NCBI RefSeq assembly: GCF_001039355.2
Contig: NW_019776183.1
Coordinates: forward strand, 74,100 to 96,088
Origin: Lingula anatina
Lineage: Eukaryota > Brachiopoda > Lingulata > Lingulida > Lingulidae
Reading direction: 5' to 3'
DNA length: 21,989 nt
The position numbers and the translations under genes are program-made. Position 1 is the first letter of the stretch; each line of letters starts with the position of its first letter. Positions 1-7,228 of this stretch are shown piece by piece. The notes below the pieces were generated by a model. That model was not told the origin of the DNA, searched no databases, and saw only the letters and a program-made list of their open reading frames with translations.

Positions 1-224
1 TTGTCTTGTGCATATGTGGATATATATTAATGAAGTAGCTGCAAGTCATCTGAATCCCCGAGCAGTTTACTTACAGTTTCGAATGATATCCTGATATCGC
101 TCAAGCATCCACGCCAATCACGAAAATATGCATACAGTGTATACACATGCATACACACCAACGTTTTGCAATTCATACTTACACATTACTCGTAGTTTAA
201 TGCATTTTCACTTTTTTCCCACAG
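1..224 (+). other. Probable 5' intron (or upstream region) ending in a splice acceptor
   Basis: There is no reading frame here. The segment ends in a pyrimidine-rich tract followed by CACAG (about 208-224), which is a good 3' splice site about 95 bases before the GPCR start codon. This suggests that the receptor mRNA has a spliced non-coding first exon lying outside the window and that the coding exon begins near base 225. It could instead be promoter DNA with a chance acceptor; RNA reads crossing the junction would decide. Confidence 0.45.
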
Positions 225-281
225 GTTTATAAACGTCAAACTTTGAATCGAGAGTTGTAAAATCTGCATTTCCATCCAATT

Positions 282-323
282 ATGCAAGGTCGCTACTAAT
301 TAATGTCTGCATCACAACAATGA
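282..323 (+). promoter_or_regulatory. Two upstream mini-ORFs in the GPCR leader
   Basis: The first uORF (282-299) encodes MQGRY and stops 20 bases before the receptor ATG. The second (303-323) encodes MSASQQ, and its TGA overlaps the receptor start as ATGA at 320-323. In eukaryotes such uORFs usually lower or condition translation of the main frame, and an ATGA overlap can allow termination-reinitiation. The arrangement is read directly from the sequence; its use in translation is inferred. Confidence 0.5.
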
Positions 324-1741
324 CCAGACTTGGACTAAGTCGGGCATGCGCATTGGTGTGCATTTTTATCTTCCAACAAGTAGGGGATTGCGTTGAGACA
401 ACTGGTGCAAACGCAGTTCTCAGTTTTAAACCCTTAATTGTGCGTCACGCGGAACAAACTCGACTGGGAATAAAACCCTTGTTTGAAAAGACAAAAAGAT
501 CTGCTGCAAATGGCGGCCACGCTGTCAACATTTCCGGAGCCACGCGGTTGAATCAAGTCCTCGACAAAACACTTCAAAGTCAGGATATGACAAACAATGG
601 CAATGATTCAGCTCCCAACTGCAGTTCTCCTCAGTACCTCGATGACTCAAGCGAGGACTTCATACATTTCCGGGCGGTTATCAGGGTCATGTTATACAGC
701 ATTGGAATCGTGTGTAACATGTTATCCGTAGCCGTCTTCCACCGCAAGTCTCTGCGGCGCAACACAACGTGTTTGTACATGACCGCTGTGGCCGTCACTG
801 ACACTCTAGTGCTGCTGGATGGATACATGTTCCTTTTTGAGCACGATATTGGAATTAATGTAATATCCCATGGAGCAGCCACATGCAAATTGACCATGTT
901 TATTCTGTATTGTACTCCGGAAATGAGCGGGCTGTTCTTGACAATTATGAGCGCGGAGCGGTATGTGAAGATTAAATTCCCCTTCAAAGCACAGTCTTTG
1001 TGTACGGTGCGAAACACGCGCATTGTCCTGTGCTCGGTGGCTCTGGCCGTAATTATCATTAACTCTCCTATAATTCTGACTGGTTTGGCTTTTGAAGAAA
1101 TGCCCGGATGCGAAAGACATATTTGCTGGAATTTCTTACATTATGATTCTCGCGCTGCGCAGAGGATGGGAAAGGACGTTGCATACTTTGCAAACATCCA
1201 TTCCTGGCTTGGGGCTACTTTGTACTGGATCATACCCCTGATCTCACTACCAGTTATAAATATCGCGATAATTTACGAGACCAGAAAGGCTACCAAACGC
1301 CATGCGCACGCGTCGTCTACTGCGCTGAGAATCAATCACGTGAGCGTAACCCAGGACACAATGACAGGCACGAGCAGCTCCACCGACCATGATGACACGG
1401 GTATCTCAGAAACTGGCATCCCCCAAAACGCCAATACAAGCCAATATGAAGTCCGGAAAAAAAGCCAAAAACAAGTGCAAAGAATGTTACTCGTGGTGAC
1501 TTTTTCCTACGTTGCCCTCGTTACGCCATATAATCTTTTACAAACGAGGGTGCTAGATTTGTGGAAGTACGGTCGTGTTCATCAGTGGGTTTTCACAATT
1601 GCCATCTTCTTGTTTTACGCCAACCACGCTGTGAATTTTTGGCTCTACTGCATCAGCGCGCCCAAATATCGTAGAGAACTAAGAAGGGTACTGAAATCTT
1701 GCCGGTTACCATCACGTGTTGAATCTCGCACTACTGAATAG
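320..1741 (+). CDS. Class A (rhodopsin-like) G-protein-coupled receptor, peptide-receptor type, single coding exon
   Basis: This 473-residue protein is a seven-helix cell-surface receptor. It starts with a hydrophobic stretch (residues 9-20) that may be a signal peptide. A long extracellular N-terminus follows, with N-glycosylation sequons at N70, N95 and N100. Helices are at about 118-140 (N133 is the TM1 Asn), 149-172 (D161 is the TM2 Asp), 189-213, 235-254, 297-319, 388-408 and 421-444. The TM3 Cys is C189, its likely disulfide partner is C264 or C269, and ERY at 213-215 is the DRY motif. TM7 has NFWLY (439-443) in place of NPxxY. TM6 keeps the Pro (P403) but has LVTP instead of CWxP, and TM4 lacks the usual Trp. 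Intracellular loop 3 is long and Ser/Thr-rich (about 320-386), and the cytoplasmic tail is short and basic. The NFWLYC end of TM7 recalls neuropeptide receptors of the FMRFamide-receptor type, but no ligand can be named. The first ATG of the frame was chosen; it has A at -3. No G-protein choice is visible. Confidence 0.88.
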   Translation: MTRLGLSRACALVCIFIFQQVGDCVETTGANAVLSFKPLIVRHAEQTRLGIKPLFEKTKRSAANGGHAVNISGATRLNQVLDKTLQSQDMTNNGNDSAPNCSSPQYLDDSSEDFIHFRAVIRVMLYSIGIVCNMLSVAVFHRKSLRRNTTCLYMTAVAVTDTLVLLDGYMFLFEHDIGINVISHGAATCKLTMFILYCTPEMSGLFLTIMSAERYVKIKFPFKAQSLCTVRNTRIVLCSVALAVIIINSPIILTGLAFEEMPGCERHICWNFLHYDSRAAQRMGKDVAYFANIHSWLGATLYWIIPLISLPVINIAIIYETRKATKRHAHASSTALRINHVSVTQDTMTGTSSSTDHDDTGISETGIPQNANTSQYEVRKKSQKQVQRMLLVVTFSYVALVTPYNLLQTRVLDLWKYGRVHQWVFTIAIFLFYANHAVNFWLYCISAPKYRRELRRVLKSCRLPSRVESRTTE

Positions 1742-1759
1742 CTTAACGTTCTTATGATA

Positions 1760-1765
1760 AATAAA
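1760..1765 (+). terminator. AATAAA polyadenylation signal of the GPCR
   Basis: A canonical AATAAA lies about 20 bases after the receptor stop codon, implying a very short 3' UTR. No other signal this close to the stop was seen. Confidence 0.6.
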
Positions 1766-2530
1766 GACATTTGCTGCTTACTCCACCGAGTAGTGTGTTA
1801 TGATCTTACAGCACTTGACTTACTTTAACACCTTGAGCCTGTAAAACTTGTTTGACTCCTGCAATTATTCGAATAAGCCAAAACTCATTAATTATTTCCC
1901 ATCAATACTCAAGAAAAAATCGTTTTTTAAGATTTTTTTCGAGTTTCGAGATTTTCAGATTTTAAGAAAACGAACTGTGTGCAGTCTGTTGTACATGTCG
2001 GCCTTAGTATCCAAGGTGACTCATATGACGCCAAGGGCAGCACTTTCCAGACAGCTTAAATGTGCAATTTATGTTGTTTTATAAATTATGATCATATATT
2101 CTGAATCGCCGACGAAATCAAGGTATCATGGAGGAAGACCCACACACGCACACACACTCAAACTCACCCATCTACTATAGTATTTTCTACCAGAAAAATG
2201 GCCACCTCACAAATCGGCACTTGTTTTCCGTTTTACAATTTTGCATTGATAAATGTGCTTCTAGAAAATGGAACACAAGGCATTCTTTCGTCTCTTAGAT
2301 GAATATGGATAGGGGGATCTTCCAAGCTCTTAGCATTAAAAATCAACTTTCATTATACTAATAAAACTTTGCCAGGCTTACTGCGATACCGATATCAATA
2401 TATATTTAGATGTCGTTAAATGTATAAGGCACTGAATGCATTTCTATTCATTTAAAATTTCAAAGACACTTCACAACTTGTCAAACAACAATATAATGTC
2501 TTCTTACAGTCGTACTTTATTAGGAAATGG
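1766..2530. other. Intergenic DNA, no gene seen
   Basis: The region is AT-rich and has no convincing frame. A 78-codon open stretch at 1848-2084 is rich in Phe/Lys from A/T runs and has no recognisable domain, so it was not called. A short CA-rich run (ACACACGCACACACA-like) lies around 2140-2157. Confidence 0.5.
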
Positions 2531-2566
2531 GGCAATGGGAATATTTATATTAATATAAATATTGCC
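2531..2566. repeat. AT-only perfect palindrome inside a GGCAAT/ATTGCC inverted repeat
   Basis: Bases 2540-2563 are a 24-base perfect palindrome made only of A and T. GGCAAT (2531-2536) is complementary to ATTGCC (2561-2566), so two alternative hairpins are possible. Sequences like this can extrude cruciforms and break. It could be a chance product of AT richness. Confidence 0.7.
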
Positions 2567-3292
2567 TATTTAAATATCGGTTTATGCCCTACGCTATTGA
2601 CCAAAAGGATTTCTATCGGGTGGCTAAAAAAATGGATATCAATTTCAAAGTTCAATAACTTCAACGGTTCACAAGCTACTGAATTACGTATACAATTTTG
2701 CAAAGATTTTTCACACATTGTCATAGGTCAGCCCTGAAGATCTGAAGGGTTATAGTGAAACAGTTTTAATATTATCATTAAATAAAAACACATTGTCAGG
2801 TGTCAAAACTGCCAGACACGGGCACCTGTCAGAAAACACACAGGCTTGTGTGACGGTGTAACATATCATACATGTAAGTAAAGGCATGGTAAAGGTTAGG
2901 GAGCACAGGATTCAAACTACTGCGCATGCGCGAAAAGTACTCTGTTTGAAATAAACAAATGGTGAAATTGACAAAGCCTTCCGGTGTTTACCGTCTGGTT
3001 GATTTGATTTAATTTGCTTTCTGGTGTTGTTTTGAGAGGTTATATTAGAAATATTCTGTTGATTGTATTTATTAAAAAGCAAATCCATCGGACTTTCCTT
3101 AGATTAACATTTATTTTGTCTTCATTGTAAGGGGAATTCCCTTCTCATTTATAGTGTTATATGTGGTCCCAAGGGGATTTTCCACCCCTCCCCCACTCTT
3201 GATTAATAAAATTTTTCATCGGGCAGATTGAAAATTATATTGCAAAATACACTGAAAATCGTAGGAAGGTTAACTGCAGATAATGCTGCGAG
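2567..3292. other. Intergenic DNA with an isolated NRF-1-like palindrome
   Basis: No gene was found. TGCGCATGCGCG at 2921-2932 matches the NRF-1 binding consensus, a motif usually found in CpG-type promoters. No transcription unit is visible within about 1 kb of it on either strand. Confidence 0.45.
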
Positions 3293-3647
3293 CATATTCT
3301 AAACAGGGGGCGAACTCGGTCAATGTAAAAGTTTTAACTTCGTCTTACGATTTTGGAGCGCCTGTTCTAATTATTGGAAGCGAGACAATGGGCCCAAACA
3401 ATACGATACAATTTGTAATCTCGTAAAAATTGCTATTTTTAAATAAAGATCATAGCATGGAGTACATCGAAATGCGACTTGTTTATTATTATGATCTTTA
3501 ATAATAATTAATATAAAACAAACAATATAATACGTTCTTAGCGTTGGCCTATTAATTAGCTTAATTGTTTTTTTTTAGTTTTTGGAGATTAAAAACCCAA
3601 AAGTTGTCTGGTTTCATATCGAGGCACCACGTATCGTTCGTGTGCTA
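3293..3647 (+). repeat. Dispersed repeat, copy 1 (about 355 bp)
   Basis: This segment is clearly homologous to 5043-5393 in the same orientation. Shared blocks include CGAACTCGG near the start, TTTGGAGCGCCTGTTCTAAT, GGAGATTAAAAAC, and CGAGGCACCACGTAT near the end. I saw no terminal inverted repeats and no coding capacity, and the family is unknown to me. It is either an interspersed non-autonomous element or a local duplication. Confidence 0.75.
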
Positions 3648-3954
3648 GGGTTAGTCTCCCATATGAAAAGTAGAGGTAAGGGTTAATCGGAGTATAAAAA
3701 AGTATAACCTGCAAGCCGAAAAGATTTGAAACCAAATCTGTACCCCGTGTCCTATATCTGTGTCTGCCCAGCAGTTTTAGATTTTGATGCTTTAGGCAAC
3801 CTGATTTTCTCTTTATCTACCGGTCTCTCCATCCATCCATCTCTCTATATATTGATCCATCATCCATGCAATTCATTCATTAAGTAACCAAAAACGTCTA
3901 GATTAAATTTACACGACATACAATATGAAAATAAGGGTATTGTACAAAAGAAGC

Positions 3955-4370
3955 CGCAAAAATCTTGGGCGACAACACATTAGTCTCGGTCACAACCGGC
4001 CGCACGGGCTCTTTCGACCCGTTTGAGTCCAAATTTTGCGGAGAATCTCATGTGCCACGCAAGGCTTTTATGCGAAATTTCGAGTTCGCACGTATGTAAG
4101 CACGTACGGAGGATACTGAACATTTCCAATAGATTCTACAAATAATCTTCGAACAGCGAGGCCGCAAGCGTAACTTGCTCCCTTCGCAAGGAGTTTGCAA
4201 GTGAGACTTATGTGGTCCAAGATGCACGTCGCAAGCAATGAAAGAGAAAGTGCCCTTTGCGTGTTGAGTACGGCGCACGCCCTCACATCTATGACGAAGT
4301 AAGTCGAAAACAAGGCGGGACTGCGAGAATGAAAGGTGCGCTCACGACGCATGCTCGTGTCTCTTTAATT
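3955..4370. other. CpG-richer block of unknown nature
   Basis: The base composition changes from AT-rich flanks to a stretch with many CG dinucleotides (for example CCGGCCGCACGGG near 3998 and GCGAGGCCGCAAGCG near 4156). Two overlapping minus-strand open stretches (76 and 94 codons) show no recognisable domain. It may be a promoter-type CpG island for the small frame just downstream, or an unidentified transposon body. I saw no terminal inverted repeat. Confidence 0.3.
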
Positions 4371-4424
4371 TCGTTGTCCAACAATTTTCAAAAATTTTGA
4401 ATTTTGCTCAATTCAGATTCTAAT

Positions 4425-4505
4425 ATGCCCCCAAAAGACAAGGGAAAGAAGCTTAAGAGCAGAAAAGAAGGTTGGAGGAAGAAGACAGAAAACGAAGCGC
4501 TTTAG
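4425..4505 (+). CDS. 26-codon strongly basic mini-ORF, possible first exon
   Basis: The frame starts MPPKDKGKKLKSRK and is Lys/Arg-rich throughout, ending at TAG. Starts of the MPPKxKGKK kind are common in ribosomal proteins such as S25 and in some axonemal proteins, but the rest does not match a family I can name and no following exon was found. It lies just downstream of a CpG-richer block, as a true first exon might. A short basic frame can also arise by chance, so this is a weak call. Confidence 0.18.
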   Translation: MPPKDKGKKLKSRKEGWRKKTENEAL

Positions 4506-4930
4506 CACTGCTTTTTTATTACTTAATTATTTTACAAAATCATCGTTGCCTGAAGAAAAGACATAGCTGCGTTATCTTAGATTAAAACTAACTTTGCCTT
4601 AAGTAAATAAATAAAAGGGCGTATAATATATATACGGTAACTACAGTAGGAGAACAATATTAATTTTGCAAAAACATTTCTCAAAATCACAAGGCAGAGC
4701 TGTAGGCCTACGTACTGTCAAGCTGCACACAAAGTCTGAAATCGACTTCGTCTAACGTTCTTTATTTTCCCCAATATATTTCGAATAAAATGTGTCAATT
4801 TTGGGTCCCAAGAGGGTGGTGCATCTTGAAAAAAAAGCATTATAATAAGGGTTTTGAATCACGAATTGTGTTTACAAAGCCAAGGGAATCTTTGCTTTGG
4901 GGGAGTAGTGTTTTTGCGCAGTATTGGTAC

Positions 4931-5030
4931 GCGGGAGTATCAGTGTATCGGTGCGGGGATGTAAAGAAGCGGGGGAATATCGGTGCGGGGGATGTATCGA
5001 TGCAGGGGGAGTATCGGTGCGGGGACGTAT
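4931..5030 (+). repeat. G-rich minisatellite, degenerate units of about 16-20 bp
   Basis: Repeated variants of GTGCGGGG(G)ATGTATCG occur with alternating spacing. The units carry runs of 4-5 G on the plus strand. It directly precedes the second dispersed repeat copy. Open frames over it on both strands are products of the repeat and were not called. Confidence 0.7.
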
Positions 5031-5042
5031 AGGCATGTAACC

Positions 5043-5393
5043 TTATTCTAGTCGGGGACGAACTCGGCCAATATAAAAATTTCAACTTCGTCTTATTATT
5101 TTGGAGCGCCTGTTCTAATTTTTGAAAGCGAGGCAATGGAACCAAACAATACGAATCTCATAAAAATGGATATTTTTTAATAGAGGTTATAGCCAAGCGT
5201 ACATCAAAAGGCGACTCGTTTATTATTGTTATATGTAATAATAACCAATATAAAAGATACGATATAATAGGTTCTTGTCGATGGCCTATTTATTAGCTTT
5301 ATTGATTTTTTTAAATATTTGGAGATTAAAAACACAAAAGCTGTATGGTTTCAAATCGAGGCACCACGTATTGTTTGTGCTATGCGGAATTGA
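5043..5393 (+). repeat. Dispersed repeat, copy 2 (about 350 bp)
   Basis: This is the second direct copy of the 3293-3647 repeat. It is diverged by scattered substitutions and small indels, mostly in the AT-rich middle. It is flanked by a minisatellite on each side (4931-5030 and 5479-5550). No TIR, LTR or coding sequence was recognised. Confidence 0.75.
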
Positions 5394-5478
5394 AAACATG
5401 GAAAAGGTCAAGGACGTTTCATATCGCTGACGGTGCGCGCGCGCCATCTGGTGTTAAGTCCGCGAATGACCGTTTGCA

Positions 5479-5550
5479 GTAACTGATTGTTGGGTTGCTG
5501 TAACTGATTGTTGAGTTGCGGTAACTGATTGTTGAGTTGCGGTAACTGAC
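5479..5550 (+). repeat. 21-bp tandem repeat, about 3.4 units
   Basis: The 21-base unit GTAACTGATTGTTGAGTTGCG is repeated at 5479, 5500 and 5521, with a partial unit at 5542-5550. Units differ at one or two positions. A minus-strand frame through it reads a Gln/Asn/Leu repeat and is not considered a gene. Confidence 0.9.
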
Positions 5551-5914
5551 TTTTAAATCGTTTATTGATTGTTAGATTTTGACGAATGATTAAAATGGCC
5601 AAAACTAATTTAGTAGAATTAAGTTTAGAGAGTTAAAGTAGGTTTTGACTGATAAATAGTGCCGATAGATTGTTGAATTGACGTCTGCATTTTTTGCGTG
5701 AATGGCGTTCCATATTCCAAGTCTCCCCTCAAGTTTAATTTAGTCTCTCTATTGCACCAACTGCTTGGGTAAGATGAAACATTCTGCGAATTTTTTTCTG
5801 GGGAACATTCATTTTTGACACTTCAGCATATGAAATGCACCTCTATATTGGGGTTTAAAACGTTTATCATTTATTCTTTTCGTTCCCCGTTTTCGATTTT
5901 TTTTCATTTACTAT
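5551..5914. other. Intergenic DNA, nothing recognised
   Basis: The region is AT-rich, with no frame, repeat or motif that I can support. Confidence 0.5.
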
Positions 5915-6273
5915 GTCAAATCAATTCTAATAAGTCGGCGCAAAATAAGTCACTGAATAAAAGTAATGAACAATAGCTTTATAATTCAAAGTATGCCTAT
6001 GATCTGGTTTCGAATTACAGGCAAAAATTACCGATGACGTCAGAGCTTATAATAGTCCGGGAAATTCCAAGATGGCTGACCTACGTTGTAGTGAACGCGA
6101 ACTAGGCTACTTATCAAATTAGGGTTTACCCAGCAGCTGTGGGATTTCCCGCTGCTTTCATGAATATTGTTATCAAGGGTTATATATAACTTCCTGAATT
6201 GAAGGACATCGTTAGTAACGGGAAGAAAGTGAGACCCTTCTCCGTAACCTCTAAGCTGATCGACAAAAAATTT
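5915..6273 (+). promoter_or_regulatory. Orphan PLAAT promoter copy A (CRE, kappaB site, TATA)
   Basis: This stretch is homologous to the promoters of the two PLAAT genes (roughly 7005-7200 and 16840-17210), but no gene follows: homology is cut at 6273 by a transposon. It contains a perfect CRE TGACGTCA (6035-6042), a YY1-like CCAAGATGGCTG (6067-6078), a perfect kappaB consensus GGGATTTCCC (6141-6150), and TATATATA (6181-6188) followed by the conserved presumed leader core CATCGTTAGTAACG. It may be the promoter of a lost gene copy, or it may now act as a distal promoter or enhancer for the gene at 7229. Confidence 0.65.
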
Positions 6274-6954
6274 GGGGCCGGTTTCACGAAGCAGATTAAC
6301 TACCCACTCACTACTAAACTACCTCGCTAACGAGCAAACTTAGCGATTTTCGAGGAGTGTTTCACGAAGCAGTAGTTAACTTATCGCTAAGTTCAGTCGT
6401 AAAGTTCGGGCGTTAGTTCTCTCGTTACTCACCGTAGTCTCGAAACCGTCTGCCGGAAGTGGAATTCTTGCGTAAAAGTGTCACGAAAGCACTAACTCTC
6501 CAATTTTTGGTGGCTGGAAATGCATAAGAACGTCTGCTTTGAGGTCGTCGTAAAGAATCTGCACCACCTTTTTGCCGCTCTTTTTGTCACAGCTAGGCAC
6601 AAACTCTCGTAAATTGCATCATCGTGTGTATATTCTAATAGATTCTGCCTTTCATGAAAACGTCGTAGTCTACGTTGCCGTCTGGCGGTACGGATAGCAA
6701 GAAAGGTAGCCGCCATATTGGATACAAAGACGACAGACAACGGTAACTAAGCAACCTTTTTATTTCACTCATTACGCATGCGTACGATGAAACTCTAGAG
6801 TTAGCGACTGGTCTGACCAGTCGTTAAATATCCAAGGCAACAACGAGACAATAACGAGCGAGAGAACTAGCGACTGCTTCGTGAAACGGCACTATAACTA
6901 GCGAGAGGCTAACTACCAATCGCTAACTAACTACTGCTTTGTGAAACCGGCCCC
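6274..6954 (-). mobile_element. Non-autonomous PIF/Harbinger-like DNA transposon (681 bp)
   Basis: The ends are 21-base terminal inverted repeats with one mismatch (6274-6294 and 6934-6954; outer part GGGGCCGGTTTCAC). The core TTTCACGAAGCAG recurs inside the left end near 6359, and an inverted copy lies near 6875. A minus-strand frame (6492-6740) has an Arg-rich stretch, then RRFHERQNLLEYTHDDAIYE, which resembles the N-terminus of HARBI1-type transposases; the nuclease domain is absent. No 3-bp TWA target duplication is visible (flanks are TTT and TGA), so the borders were probably rearranged after insertion. The family call rests on the TIR style and the short protein similarity. Confidence 0.6.
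6805..6823. repeat. Perfect 9+9 hairpin with one-base centre
   Basis: CGACTGGTC and GACCAGTCG are separated by a single T, inside the Harbinger-like element. The right arm is part of a 45-base segment repeated directly after the element's right end. Confidence 0.8.
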
Positions 6955-6999
6955 TGACCAGTCGTTAAATATCCAAGGTAACAACGAGACAATTACGAG
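6955..6999 (+). repeat. Second copy of an internal transposon segment outside its right end
   Basis: These 45 bases match 6814-6858 inside the element with two mismatches. Material from the element therefore lies directly beyond its right terminus, pointing to nested insertion, partial tandem duplication or template switching. PLAAT promoter homology resumes just after it. Confidence 0.75.
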
Positions 7000-7228
7000 T
7001 GTTGAAGTCGGGTACTCGAACTGCTTATCAAATTATGGTTCTTCCAGCAGCTGTGAGATTTCCCGCTGCTTTCATGATATTGATATCAAAGGGTATATAT
7101 ATCTTTCCGAATCGTAGTACATCGTTAGTAACGAGGAGTACGCGAGACCGTTCTCCGTAGCCTCTAGCTGACTGATAGAAATTTTTGGATCAGAAGCTGT
7201 TGCTACAATTACCTAGGATAGTTGAAAT
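7000..7228 (+). promoter_or_regulatory. Promoter and leader of the intact PLAAT gene (copy B)
   Basis: The segment aligns with promoter copy A (6101-6273) and with copy C. A kappaB-like GAGATTTCCC lies at 7055-7064 and a TATATATA element at 7094-7101, 30 bases apart. The conserved presumed leader core CATCGTTAGTAACG follows, then TTGGATCAGAAGCTGTTGCT, which is also present just ahead of the second gene. Unlike copies A and C, no CRE lies directly upstream, because the transposon junction replaces that part. The transcription start is inferred from the TATA position. Confidence 0.6.

Noticed and set aside
631-1120. Open frames of 142 and 104 codons on the minus strand inside the GPCR
   Set aside because: They are antisense to a well-supported receptor frame and have no domains of their own.
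4048-4352. Two overlapping minus-strand frames of 76 and 94 codons
   Set aside because: They overlap in different frames, show no recognisable domain and probably result from the locally higher GC content.
5408-5602. Minus-strand frame with a Gln/Asn/Leu repeat
   Set aside because: It is simply the translation of the 21-bp tandem repeat.
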